Positions 11,877 to 23,396 of a DNA stretch of 64,000 nt are shown piece after piece. The stretch is taken from positions 1 through 64,000 of the forward strand of contig CAJNOJ010000286.1 of assembly GCA_905250025.1 (NCBI GenBank), written 5' to 3'. This DNA is from Adineta ricciae. Its lineage: Eukaryota > Rotifera > Eurotatoria > Adinetida > Adinetidae. The translations under genes were made by a program, and so were the position numbers. Each line of letters starts with the position of its first letter. Position 1 is the stretch's first letter. A model generated the notes under the pieces. It saw nothing but the letters and a program-made list of their open reading frames with translations. It did not search any database and was not told the origin of the DNA.

Positions 11877-12863
11877 ATGGTAGATTTAAAAACCGGTCTT
11901 GCTCAATTCAATATTTATACCGGAATATTGCTGATGATCATTGGCATATTTGGAAATATTTCCAATATGGTCGTCTTTTGTAAAACGAATCTTCATCATC
12001 CAACTACTTACATACTGTTTTGTACTTCGTGTGCCAGTTTATCGTATCTATCGATAGGTTTGTTCACAAGAGTGATTACCACTGGGTTTTTGATTGATTG
12101 GACGACAATGAACATGGGCTGGTGCCGAGCTCGCTTATATTTTGCTCATGTGATTGTGCTTATTTCAGTTTGCTTCACGTGTTATGCATCAATTAATCAG
12201 TTCTTCTCGACTTCTCAGAAAGAAAAACTGCGTCGATTGAGCAATTTAACTCGTGCTCGATGTGTAACGTTTCTTATTGTTGTCACATGCTTCTTACATC
12301 ATCTCCCACTTACAATATTGGCACAACAGATTCCCAATGGAACTGGAGGTGTTGTTTGCAATCCTGTGATCAATCCTTATTTGAGAGGCTATATTTCATA
12401 CTTTATTGTTCCGTTTGTATTATCTCTTATTCCAGTTACTTTCTTAATTATTGTTGGTGCGTTGACATACCGTAATGTAAGTATGTTACAAGGCGTCAAT
12501 TCGCGACAACGCACTCAACGTCATCTCGTATCGATGATTCTTCTCCAAACAGTTTCAATTACTATTGGATCACTTCCATATGGTTTACAAAGCTTCTACT
12601 CGGCTATCACGACATATGTAGTTAAAGATAGTAATCGAAAAGCCGTCGAAGATGCCATCTTCCAAATTGTCAACACTACGTATTATATTCCGCACGCGTT
12701 CTCGTTTTTTATTTATCTAATTTCGTCAGCAACGTTTCGTGATCAAGTGAAAACAATTTTACATTTACATCCGAAAGAAAATCGTGTGGCACCGTTTTTA
12801 CCAACAGGTACTGGCTTACGTGATATTCACACAAAAAAAGAGCATATGCATACATTAACATAG
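11877..12863 (+). CDS. rhodopsin-like G-protein-coupled receptor (copy A, full length)
   Basis: Single-exon 328-aa seven-helix receptor at the plasma membrane, probably for a peptide ligand. TM1 has the typical GNISN motif and TM3 starts from a conserved WCRARLY. The DRY position is replaced by ASINQF, common in bdelloid receptors as I recall. TM6 has SLPYGL in place of CWxP, and TM7 ends HAFSFFIYLISSATFRDQ in place of NPxxY. The ATG context (ATCATGG) is good. The cytoplasmic tail runs to HMHTLT. Copy B (38783-39706) is truncated by a stop 21 codons earlier. A degenerate fragment of this same gene lies at 16466-16566. Ligand and G-protein partner are unknown. Confidence 0.88.
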   Translation: MVDLKTGLAQFNIYTGILLMIIGIFGNISNMVVFCKTNLHHPTTYILFCTSCASLSYLSIGLFTRVITTGFLIDWTTMNMGWCRARLYFAHVIVLISVCFTCYASINQFFSTSQKEKLRRLSNLTRARCVTFLIVVTCFLHHLPLTILAQQIPNGTGGVVCNPVINPYLRGYISYFIVPFVLSLIPVTFLIIVGALTYRNVSMLQGVNSRQRTQRHLVSMILLQTVSITIGSLPYGLQSFYSAITTYVVKDSNRKAVEDAIFQIVNTTYYIPHAFSFFIYLISSATFRDQVKTILHLHPKENRVAPFLPTGTGLRDIHTKKEHMHTLT

Positions 12864-13902
12864 GAGATCGATATTAGTTACTAATACCACAGTAGTTTAT
12901 ATCCTACAAATTGTCTATGTCGTCATTTTTTTCTTTTCTTATTGTTGGCCGTTAAAGTGGGCTAAACACATTGTTACTGTTATCACATGTTCGAGTTATT
13001 TTAAAAAAGTATAACAATAGTGAAAGTGACGAAAGGATTTGAATGTTATAATGTGTGATATAAGACGAATAAAATAACCTACAACACAGATTTGATCCAT
13101 ACAGTAAAACTCGTTCAAAACTATACCGGCGGTGACCAACTCTCGATCTATTTAATGGTGTACAAAAAAAGTCAAGAAATCATTTCTTAGAAGTTCTTAT
13201 TCTGCATTCAAATTGAGATGTTTTCCTCTTTATAATTAACCTTTCCTTGGAAAATGAATTGACATTTATAAATCAAATGATAAAATCGAAGTAGCAGACA
13301 ATTGATTCGATTCTTTTCCTGTTCATTATCATCCATAACTCTTTCACCTTCTCGATTTCCTTCATTTTTTTCGATGTATGAACTTTTAACGAATCAATCG
13401 CCGAGATATTGAAAAATCCTTGTAGAGACATCAAAATGGGAAAAAATGAGTTGATGATTATGCGATAGTGGACTCGAGCAAGCGTTATTGGAATGTAACA
13501 CAACTATCCTCATATAAATATCAGTTTCGTGAATAATGAACACATGTGATCTTGTTCGAAACAATCATTACCTTAGTAGAAAGAAAATATCCTTTTTAAC
13601 TCAAAAATCAATTCCGACAGGCACGACTGATTTTTCTCCATTGCAAAAGTATCTTTTCGAAGACGAAAAAAGACACACACAAAGTGATGTTATGCATCAG
13701 TACTCATATAAAACGAAAAGAAAAGGAACATGTTTGCTTTCTCGAAAAATCTGCATTACAAGGGATACAAGTCAACGTGTATTCGAGGTTTGTTTTCTTT
13801 CGCATCGCCTTTCTCCTCAATACATTCGAATTGTAATAAGTATTATGATAAGTATAATTTGCTTCTAATATTTCCGATCATATTTTTGTTACATTAATAA
13901 AA
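12864..13902. other. spacer, no supported gene
   Basis: A plus-strand open frame at 13536-13868 just upstream of the transporter is not preserved in copy B (frameshifts, large insertions), so I treat it as non-coding. Confidence 0.5.
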
Positions 13903-15463
13903 ATGACGTTTGATAATTTATCTCAATATTCACAAGCATCACATCTTATAGTTGGATTAGACTTAACCAATGAATTGATACATCAACAAAACTTATTGAA
14001 ACTTCACGAAATGTTCAATAATGTTAAAGATTGCGAAAATTTCATTGAAAAACAATCCAATGAAAAGCAAATTATCGTCGTGATTTCCGGACACATATCT
14101 CTCGCTGAAATAAATCAATTGGAAAAATATTCAAACATCGCCGCTATTTATCAGTTCTTGCAATCAAATGATCAAAAAGAGCAACTCAAATGTATTTATA
14201 CGAAAAAAGTCACACAATCTTACAGAGAAACAATTGTTAAATTATTGGAAAAATTTTGGTTTCTTGTCGGCTTAGCTATTGCCGTCGTACTTGCCGCTCT
14301 ATTTCCATCTATAGGTGCATCAAATGGGCCACTTCATGCTGAATATACATTGAAATGGGGATGTGTTATCGTGATATTTTTACTTAGCGGTTTAGGATTA
14401 CCAACAAGGACACTCAAGAACGAATTATTTCATTATCGTTTACATATTTTCACTCAAACGTTTAATCTCGTTTTTATTCCATTGGTCGTCTTTGGAATTT
14501 GTTTATTACTCGCTGAAACATCATTCAATAAGATATTCATCGCTGGTATTATCACCATGGCCTGTACTTCTACGACTATTTCAAGTAATGTAAGTGTTGA
14601 GAGAAACATTGTTATTCGATTAAGTCATCGTTTTACGAAAGAAAAAGAATCAAATTTGCTTTTAGGTGATCATGACAAAAAATGCTGGAGGAAATGAAGC
14701 TGCAGCATTAGTCAATGCCGTATTAGGTAATGTACTTGGTATAGTGGTATCACCTGCCTTAATTTGGCTTTTTATGTCAAATTCGAATTTGAATGTTTTA
14801 AATGAACCATATCGAATTCAAGATTATCTAAATGTATTGATGAATTTAAGTATAACGGTGTTGCTTCCTCTCATTGTTGGACAAATTATTCATTTTATTT
14901 GGACCGAACAAGTTACGATATTGAGACAACGGTTTCATTTTACAGAATTGAATAGTCTCGCATTGTTATGTTTACTCTGGTCTATTTTATGTGATTTATT
15001 TAAGAGTGACTCATTCAAAAAGGTGAAAATTGCCGATATTTTAGTGATTATCATCCTTAACGCATTATTCTACATTTCGTTTTCTTTATTAGCAATGTTT
15101 TTTGCGAGAGCACCTAATGTTTTCCGATGTTGCAAACGAAATCAGCACAATGATAAAACACTCTTATTAATCAGTTCAACCGATCGTCATAAAAAGACAT
15201 GGATTGACCGATGGCGATTCTCCCGAGAAGATACTATAGCGATTATGTTTTGTGGTGCAACAAAAACTGTAGCAAAAGGTGTACCATTAATCAATGCCGT
15301 TAATTCAGCGAATAATCAGCAATTGATTGGTCTGTTAGCATTACCATTGATATTTTATCACGTTGAACAATTAATTATCGGTGCTGTAGAAGTTCTCCTA
15401 CTTCAATATTGGTTGAAATCGAAGTGTGAGAGAAATGCCGAAGAACTTATTGAAAAGAATTAA
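13903..15463 (+). CDS. SLC10A7-like transporter with an N-terminal extra domain (copy A)
   Basis: Multi-pass membrane protein of the SBF-like/SLC10A7 (Rch1) type, linked in other organisms to calcium homeostasis. Exons 13903-14589 and 14666-15463 give 494 aa; the intron is phase 0 (SSN|VIMTKNAGGN). The membrane part begins at about residue 115 (FWFLVGLAIAVVLAALFPS) and carries the family motifs GLGLPTRTL, CTSTTISSN, NAGGNEAAA, FCGATKTVAKGVP and LPLIFYHVEQLI. Residues 1-113 are hydrophilic and not part of usual SLC10A7 proteins. They contain CENFIEK and IIVVISGHISLAEINQLEKY, followed by an IYQF strand, reminiscent of a module seen at the N-terminus of many bdelloid multidomain proteins. The fused frame is kept in both copies. 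The transported substrate cannot be read from sequence. Confidence 0.88.
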
Positions 15464-17834
15464 AATATATTCACATTTGCCATTTTCCCATCGACTTTCC
15501 ATCGTTCTTTTTACGAACAACTGAAAACTTCATCTATTTATAAATAAATGAAATCAGTAATTCTTAATAAATAGGTAATATTTATTGTTTTCAATATCTA
15601 TTAGAGTGCAGAAGTTGTTGATCTCTTCCTAAAACATTCGTCGAAGAATCTCTTAAGAATAGTCAAGTTCATCAAAATATGTGTAAATAAACGAATGGAT
15701 TTCTCTCAAACATCCTTTTCATCTGAGTCAAATTCATATAGAAACACAATCAAAATCGCAATAAATCATTTAGCAACATATGTTCTAGTGATTCACATTT
15801 TTCTAATAACGATGAATGAATACTTTCTAGTTGTAATGTTTTACATAATTGAGATGCTTCGTAAAACTACGCTTCACTGCAGTAGTCAAACTATCATTTA
15901 TGAATTCTAAAAACTTTCACCCTTTGTTTGGTTTTGTAAAATACTTCTTTAAATGGCAGAAAACTGATATGCAAAACATAGTTCCTTGTTACACCTCAGT
16001 TGATAATTGAGTTTCACACGGGATTAACTTTCTATTAAAATTGTTCTATTTTAACACCACGGATAAAGGACACTGAAATATCTGAGAAAAGAAGCTTTGC
16101 TTTTGTTAATCTTCACATGAAAAGATGAAAATTTCTCTCGATTTCAATAACAAAATTTTCGTTCTCGTCTTTCAACGAATGTTTTTGAGAAATATTGAAA
16201 AAAAATCGTGGTTTTGAAAGTGTATCCTCTTTCGTGACAAAAGGAACCATATCGACTTATCCACAACGATTTATTTTTCCTTTTTAACTAAATGAGATAG
16301 ATTATAGACATTATTAATTCTCACAAAATACCTCGTTGACAATGGAATTGTATTCTCTCACCAAATTGGTACGAAGAAAAAGGAAATAGTAGATCAGTTT
16401 TGTCATCTTCCCCACACTAATATTGTGTGTGACAAACAAAACAAAGAAAAGAAAAGAATGAAGATTTGATCTATTTAAAACTCAGCCTTGCTCAATTCAA
16501 TATCAACACTGGTTTCTTGATTGATTGGACGACAATGAACATGAATGCTATGCATCCATTAATCATAGAGTGGCAAAATTAACCACAAATTTACTTCTAT
16601 TCTACTGTTCTAGTATTCCCTGTAATGCGAGTGGGAGTAGAAAGAGTAATCAGACGACACTTTCCTGCACATGAGTTGTCTAATTCGAATTCAAATATAA
16701 ATGAAGATCTAACAAAATGAAAACACTCAAAAATAAATTTAAAAAACTTTCGACTGACATTAGACTCGAAAAAAAACCAAAAAGCCAAAGTTTTCTTCGT
16801 TTATAATTTCAGTTCAAATTATATGCCTCACCCACGTCACTATAATCCAAGGTGCATCAACGATTGAAATCCTGTATATATGTGGTACTGAGAGGTTGAC
16901 TTCAACTATTCATTTATTCCTTCATCGGTTAATCACACAAAAATTAACAAATCGGAGGGCGTTTTACTATAGTGAGAATGTCTATCTCAACTGTTTTCCA
17001 CAAAAGATTCTGATCTGAGCAAGAAAATCAGGATAAAATGCGTAGAAATTATCTTAGAACATTTTCTAGAAACCTGAAATAAGTAAAAGATTCTTGTCAA
17101 CATTTGACTTCTTTATGTAAGAAAAACTTAACTTAAGTCTCTGTCATTGGCACAAATATCAGAGGTTTACCGAATGACCGATGAACAAATGTTAATACGA
17201 AGATGAGGTTATGGTGATGACATGATTATTGTTGGGACTTCTGTTCAAGTTTATTCAATTGCAGAGATCTGTCTGAATTAGCAACAAGAAATTGTGGATA
17301 TTAATTTAGAGAGAACGAACTTTTCTCAATAAAATAATTTATGAAGTTTTAGGTGAATGAAATGCGACAGCTGTATCTGCACTTGTCGAACGAACCATTT
17401 TCTTTTTACTATATAAACAAAACGAATAATCATTACCAGATGACTTCGATCAAAAAGATAATCATCTAATATTATAACTAAAAAGGTAACTGCATGTGCC
17501 TTTTTTTGAATACGAAATGAGTTGAAACTTATTTTGACATTTGAATTCAATAAGAACCAATTAGATGTATATCTTGAGTTAGAAAGCAAAGTAAGTACGT
17601 AATTTATTTTTTTCTTTTGCATCCAATAGTCATTATATCTGCATATACCATCAATTGGTGCATTTTCAATAGATTGTCTACGTTGTTTTGCGCACTGTCA
17701 TCAAGCATCTTATGATTAATTATGAAATTTTCTTTTTCTTATTTTTCATAAATTATTTATCCTCATCGAGTAATATATAATTGATTGTACTACACAGTCC
17801 TTTTTACTTTGTACTGATTGTGCTTGTATTTCTC
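15464..17834. other. spacer with about 1.3 kb not present in copy B
   Basis: The flanks align with 42463-43444, but about 15866-17155 has no counterpart in copy B. The extra part includes a degenerate receptor fragment (listed separately) and otherwise AT-rich sequence without supported genes. Confidence 0.5.
16466..16566 (+). pseudogene. shrunken fragment of the neighbouring receptor gene
   Basis: Three short pieces of the receptor at 11877 appear here in the original order with the sequence between them missing: the start region (CTTGCTCAATTCAATAT), the TM2-TM3 loop (TTGATTGATTGGACGACAAT plus GAACATGA) and the end of TM3 (TATGCATCcATTAATCA). Found only in copy A. Confidence 0.7.
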
Positions 17835-20453
17835 ATGTGGAAATTTTATTTCATATTTTTCCAATTTCTTCATTTTGTTGAATCAACTTGGCCAATTTCT
17901 TCTTCATCAAATGTTCAAATTTTGGGTTTATTCGAAACTATTTCAAATGACTCCGAATTAAGTTTTATCCCAAGACAATGTCATGCGATGTTCCAATCTG
18001 CAATAATTCTTTCTCAACGATACAATATAAAAGTTAACAATCAATCAATTGGAGGTCAAATAGGACAAACAAAAGGTAATTCAATCTATGCTCTTAATGA
18101 TACATGTCGAAGTTTAACAACTTCAAACATTGTTGGCGTTATTGGTCCACCGTATTCAAGAGAAGCTCATGTTGTTGCTGCATTTGCTGAAGGAATTAAT
18201 ATTCCCGTTATTTCCTATTCTGCAACTGATCCAACATTGTCTGACCGAGCAACATATCCAAGTTTCTATCGTACAATTCCTTCAGATGGTTTAATAGCGT
18301 TGAAAATTGTCGAATTGTTTATTCGATTTAATTGGACATCATGTTTAATTATCTATCAAAATGATCAATTTGGTTCCAATGGTGCTGATAGTATTAGTGA
18401 TGCATTTGATAAAAACAATTTAACAATTACTGATTTCGTCGTATTTGACATGGCGACAGCAAGTATTCGAGGCAATTTCAAGGATACTTTAACTCATAGT
18501 TTATCCCGAATTGTTCTCTTATGGGCAGATGAAACTCGTACATCGATTATTTTACAAACTGCACTTCTTAATGACCTTATTGGTCCACATTTTCTTTGGA
18601 TTTTAAGTTCAAATATTCCTCTGGATTCATTTAATGAAACTTATTACGATGAATTAATCGGTATATTAACAATTACAGCGACTGTTGGAAGTCGAATTAA
18701 TACAACATTATTAAATGCGGCATATGAAATTTGGCAAGAATATGAACCGGAAACATTTCCTGGAACAGCCAACGTTTATAGTCATGCGTTATTTACATTT
18801 GATAGCACTTGGTTTTTAATTCAATCATTACAAAATTATTGTTCAGTCAATTCGAATATTTCTTGTTTATCTCGAACGAATGCGACATTTTGTTTTGATA
18901 TTCATTATGACAATTTCGATCTACTTATGAAAACATTGAATCAAATGCAACTTCTTGGTGTCACAGGTCCTATTCGATTCGATGGAAACGTAACTGATCG
19001 AATCGATGGAAATAGTTTTCTGATAAAAAACGTTCAATTGACTGCAGATGAGATTAGTTTTGTATCAGTTTTGAAATATATCGATGAAAATGGTTGGCAA
19101 AAATATGACAAATCAAGTGTGATTATCTGGCCGAATAATACGTTAACTCCACCAACTGGTTTTCCTAAACTTGACGCAGTGAAATTGCGAATTGGTCTTA
19201 TCCAATCAGCTCCATTTGTTATGACAAAAAATGTTATCGATGCATCCGGAAAAGAAAATGTACAATTAGTTGGTTTTATTCTTGATTTTATCGATCGTTT
19301 ACAAACTGTAACTGGATTTATTCCTGAACTTGTCTTGGCACCATCGAATACAACATATGGCGGAATGGTTCAAGCAGTTGTTGATAATGTTTATGATATT
19401 GTTATCGGTGATGTGACTGTGACTTCAGCACGAAGAGAAATTGTGGATTTTTCAACTCCATTTTATGATAATACTTTTAGTGTTATTATTAAGAAAGATT
19501 CAACTGTGAAATTAGATTATTTTTCATATTTAAAACCTTTTTCTCGTAATGTTTGGTTAACATTATTAGGTGCTTGGCTTTATGCTGCAATTATATTTTG
19601 GATATTGGAACGAAATGTCAATGATAGTTTAAGAGAAAAATCGATAATGTGCTCAATAATGTTAAGTATTTGGTATTCTTTATGTACAATTTTCGGTTTT
19701 GGAGCCGAATTCGCTGTACAAACAGCAGCTGGACGTGTTTTAACATTTGGTTTATATATGCTGAGCATTATTTTAGTTGCAACATATACAGCTAATTTAG
19801 CATCTGATTTAACATTATTAAAATCTCAAGGGATTATATCTGGAGTTGATGATCTTAAAAATGGAAAAATTCCGTTTAGTCGAATAGGAATTCTTGTTAA
19901 TTCATCATTTGAAGATTATTTTCTACGAGAAATTTCTTCTGGAAGTCGAAATTATTATCCATTAAAAGAACAGAATGAAATTTATACAAATTTGATTGAA
20001 AATCGAATTGATGCATCGATTATGGACACAGGAATTTTACAATATGTTACGAATACACTTTATTGTGATTTAACATTAGTTGGAACAACTTTTAATCCGA
20101 ATGTTTATGCCATTGTTATTCCTAAACAATGGTTATACACGCGGACGATGGATGTGCAGATTTTAGCATTGAAAGAAGCAGGATTTTTAAATGATTTAAT
20201 AACAAAATGGTTTCAAGGACAAACGTGTTCTGATTCTTCATCGGATAGTTCAACTGCGATTAGTATTTCCTCCCTTGCTGGTTTATTTCTTACATTTTTA
20301 GTTATTACGGCTCTTGCGCTATTGCTATTTTTATGGACAAAACGATTCACTATAAAAGATTATTTACGTCGAACCGAATTCAAAAAAAACTCCAACGATA
20401 CTTCAAGTCCAAGTGAACTTAAATCAGAATCGGTTATTACTCAATATTTGTAA
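17835..20453 (+). CDS. ionotropic glutamate receptor with GFG pore signature (copy A)
   Basis: Ligand-gated ion channel of the plasma membrane, 872 aa, single exon. I start at ATG 17835, which gives a hydrophobic leader (MWKFYFIFFQFLHFVEST); the frame is open further upstream without an ATG. Order: amino-terminal ANF-type domain (about 30-430), S1 ligand-binding half from VKLRIGLIQSAPFV, M1, re-entrant pore loop, M3 with ATYTANLASDLT (the SYTANLA gate motif), S2, M4, and a short tail ending QYL. In S1, the arginine in SARREIVDFS matches the residue that grips the alpha-carboxylate; MDTGILQY in S2 supplies the acidic residue for the amino group, so an amino-acid ligand is likely. The pore loop reads TIFGFGAEF (residues 618-626), resembling a potassium filter (TVGYG/GFG) rather than the usual iGluR Q/R/N site. 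The rotifer Adineta vaga AvGluR1 is a known potassium-selective iGluR. Confidence 0.92.
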   Translation: MWKFYFIFFQFLHFVESTWPISSSSNVQILGLFETISNDSELSFIPRQCHAMFQSAIILSQRYNIKVNNQSIGGQIGQTKGNSIYALNDTCRSLTTSNIVGVIGPPYSREAHVVAAFAEGINIPVISYSATDPTLSDRATYPSFYRTIPSDGLIALKIVELFIRFNWTSCLIIYQNDQFGSNGADSISDAFDKNNLTITDFVVFDMATASIRGNFKDTLTHSLSRIVLLWADETRTSIILQTALLNDLIGPHFLWILSSNIPLDSFNETYYDELIGILTITATVGSRINTTLLNAAYEIWQEYEPETFPGTANVYSHALFTFDSTWFLIQSLQNYCSVNSNISCLSRTNATFCFDIHYDNFDLLMKTLNQMQLLGVTGPIRFDGNVTDRIDGNSFLIKNVQLTADEISFVSVLKYIDENGWQKYDKSSVIIWPNNTLTPPTGFPKLDAVKLRIGLIQSAPFVMTKNVIDASGKENVQLVGFILDFIDRLQTVTGFIPELVLAPSNTTYGGMVQAVVDNVYDIVIGDVTVTSARREIVDFSTPFYDNTFSVIIKKDSTVKLDYFSYLKPFSRNVWLTLLGAWLYAAIIFWILERNVNDSLREKSIMCSIMLSIWYSLCTIFGFGAEFAVQTAAGRVLTFGLYMLSIILVATYTANLASDLTLLKSQGIISGVDDLKNGKIPFSRIGILVNSSFEDYFLREISSGSRNYYPLKEQNEIYTNLIENRIDASIMDTGILQYVTNTLYCDLTLVGTTFNPNVYAIVIPKQWLYTRTMDVQILALKEAGFLNDLITKWFQGQTCSDSSSDSSTAISISSLAGLFLTFLVITALALLLFLWTKRFTIKDYLRRTEFKKNSNDTSSPSELKSESVITQYL

Positions 20454-20815
20454 AACAAACAAACAAACTTGTCCTTCAGTATAGATAAACAAATTGTTTT
20501 TTCAATAATTAAATTCTACGTTTCGAAAGATATGTAAACAAAAGATTTATTCTGATTACCAGTAATTGAGCGCGAGTACGAGTATACTTGTAGTATATCA
20601 CTTCTATGGTTTTTCACTATTAAAATTCACTCAAGGCTTTTCTAATAGTTCCTAAGAATTTTCGAGAACTTTAAACACAAAAGCTTTGTTCTTTTGCATA
20701 GAACGATAACATTCACATTATCTCCTCGTTGAACGTATATTAACATAGTTCTGATTTATTTCAGCAGTAAGGTTCAAGGTCGAACAAACTACAATTTATC
20801 TTTTGTGTAGAGATA

Positions 20816-21430
20816 TTATATTGAATTGATTTGTTGAATTCGACATTGATTCAGGTGAATTTCAATTAGAACATAACGTAATTGATGGAGAACGAATATT
20901 AAATAATAAAAAAATAAGAATCGACTTATTATTGTAAAGGAATGATGCTGAATAAAGATAATAAAGAAAAGCAGCAGTAGTAAGAGCAAATTTGGTTTTA
21001 TTTGTAGTTGATGGATTATCTGAGAAGAGTTGGATAATTCGCAACAAAAATAACATAAGAAAGAATTTTTATGGAATTGAAAATAATTTATACTAAAACT
21101 ATTATTGTCAATTGTCGAACATAATGATATGAGGAATTGAATGTATAACACTTAATCATCGTTGTGTCATCGAAGATGACTTGAAATCGAAAAGTATTGA
21201 TCAATTACTGCTAAACTTAAAATATATAATAGACAAAATTCTGCTGAATAATCCTCGGAACTTACGATAGAATTTCGACAATGTTATCCAATCAATACTC
21301 GTTAGAAAACCGGTTATTAATTGAAGTATTTTAATAATGGGTGATAATGTTAAATAAAAATCACATGAACTTTCTCGAAATGTTTGCAGAATGAGAAAAA
21401 CCACGATATTTAATGAATGATCAATCATAA
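20816..21430 (-). pseudogene. possible decayed receptor gene (copy A)
   Basis: Minus-strand frames show hydrophobic, receptor-like stretches: 21201-21428 (HSLNIVVFLILQTF, LITGFLTSIDWITLSKFYRK, like TM2-TM3 of a GPCR) and 20862-21056 (TTAAFLYYLYSASFLYNN, like TM7). They lie in different frames with stops between. Copy B (46400-47110) shows the related pieces in the same order, also broken. Identification as a GPCR rests on pattern only. Confidence 0.35.
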
Positions 21431-22559
21431 CAAATATAAAAATAATAAATATATCGAAATAATTGATAATAATATTGGAATTTAGAAGAATAGTTGAAGG
21501 TAATACTGTCGAAATAGTTTACGACGAAATTTTATTGAAATAATTCCAATAAAAGAATTTATTAATGAGAAAACGTGATTTTTTGAAAATGAAAATCTAT
21601 TTTGAACATAATTAAGAGATGTTTTTGATCTGGAATAAAAGAAAATGAAAAAATTGATTTCACTAATTTATTTGTATCGAGTACTTTAAGATCAAACACG
21701 CAAGATTTTCAATAACTCTTGTTACTTTTGATATTATTTATCAGAATTGATCACACTGTTGAAAAGTGTTCATTTGAATTTGTTTTTATACAATTTCCTC
21801 GACTGAGAATGAGAATGAGAATGTAGATGTTGGAAAAGATTGAATTCATCATCATACACTCTCATCCCTTGTTTGTTTTTTTAGAAAGTTTTATTTATTC
21901 TTCTCCTTTTGAGATTGTTGATGCCGAGCTTTGTTCTATATGATGATCTGATCCATTGGAAAAGATAAAGACATAGGTGTATAGACGTATAAATGAATTT
22001 CTATTGCTTTTGGTTGTTTTTATACTTCATTAAAGATCTTCATAGACATTTAAAATCGATATATGAAAGACTTATTCGAAAAAATTCTTATCTCCTTCGT
22101 TGAATGACATTGTTGATGTAGAGTACATTCTTTCTATTATAATCTTCTTGTTATTGATGTAAATCAATGAATAGATTTATTGATTTTGATTCGAAGCAAA
22201 GAATTTACTAAAAAAACTTGTTCAATGCTTTGGTTTTAAATCAATGTTGATTAATTCAAAGCGAAAGAAATCTTCATGGAAAATTAATTCTGCCATCAAA
22301 TAATGATTTACAAGTTGGTTTTATCAAATATTTCAAAGGATTTTAATCTTTGCTATTATATTCAACTTGTCAGCAAATGTTTAATATATATCGAAAAGAT
22401 TTCAATTATATATGTTTATAATTCAGTCAATGTCAACGTCAAATTAGTATCAAATCTCAATCTCTGTCAAATGAATTTGATAAATGCTTCGACTCATTCA
22501 TTTTGTTGATAATCAGATTATAAATAGTGAAGTTTTATTATAAATTCCAAAAATTGTTA
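21431..22559. other. spacer, no supported gene
   Basis: AT-rich (mostly A/T runs). The plus-strand open frame at 22303-22509 is not conserved in copy B as protein. No other signal. Confidence 0.4.
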
Positions 22560-22910
22560 TTGGAATCATAAATGTTGAAGAAAATTCAACAAAACATTTT
22601 AATTATCCATTTGGAATTGCAATTGACAAATATAGAAATATTTACATAGTTGAAATAAGTGTACATCGAATAACATATTGATGATTATTGAATAATCCGA
22701 ATGGAACAATCATCATTAGAATAGAATTCACGGGAAACGATTTATTTTCTTTGAATAAATCACATGACTTATTCTTAAACTGTAAGAATTCATTTCTTTC
22801 TGTTGTTGATACATTTAATCATCGAATTCAAAGTTTTTCATTGATTAACATCACTAATTCAAATAATGAGACAACAATTGACGGAGGAAATGATTCAGAA
22901 TCTTAAAGTA
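22560..22910 (+). pseudogene. NHL-repeat gene remnant (copy A)
   Basis: One plus-strand frame reads FNYPFGIAIDKYRNIYIVEI then SVHRITY and a TGA where NHL proteins have tryptophan. It continues with LNNPNGTIIIRIEFTG, then SVVDTFNHRIQSFSLINI. These are two recognisable NHL blades of a secreted propeller protein, interrupted by stops. Copy B has the same remnant with further deletions (about 47900-48130). Confidence 0.65.
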
Positions 22911-23396
22911 ATCAACTAAATCGACTTTTTGCTGTTTATATGTCGAAAACAAAACTAAATAATCGTATTCAATGTTTAACCGCAAATTCAATGTCAATCT
23001 GTTATTATTGATCGATGATGATCCGAATAGAAGTGTGAATATATGACACTTAATAATTACTTTAAATTATGATGAAATATTTTTCTATATTGTCGATATT
23101 GCAACTCGAAAGTTGAAAGATTTTCATTTCAAATCGAAAATGAAAATAAAGGGTGTGAGTGTCTCTTCCAGTTATTTACTTTCTTCCCTTGTGTCCGTAC
23201 TTTTGTGTAAAAATAAAATATGCTGATAAAATAGATCTATTTATCTTAGAACTGTTTGAAAAGAAAACATTGCAAAATGAAAACAATTTATAAGGTGATT
23301 CACTATCGTACCTAATCTAACCTTTGCAAAGCTGAATCTACGAGAAATTTTCTCTATTTTCTTTTAACAAGAACAGCAAAAGGACAGAAGACGAAA
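22911..23396. other. spacer upstream of SIAE
   Basis: AT-rich, aligned with 48131-48521 of copy B with indels; nothing supported. It should contain the SIAE promoter, but no clear TATA box was found. Confidence 0.4.

Noticed and set aside
13536..13868. 110-codon plus-strand open frame before the transporter
   Set aside because: Not conserved in copy B and without motifs.
19580..19768. Minus-strand open frame opposite the iGluR pore (also 45169-45357)
   Set aside because: Shadow of the strongly conserved plus-strand coding sequence.
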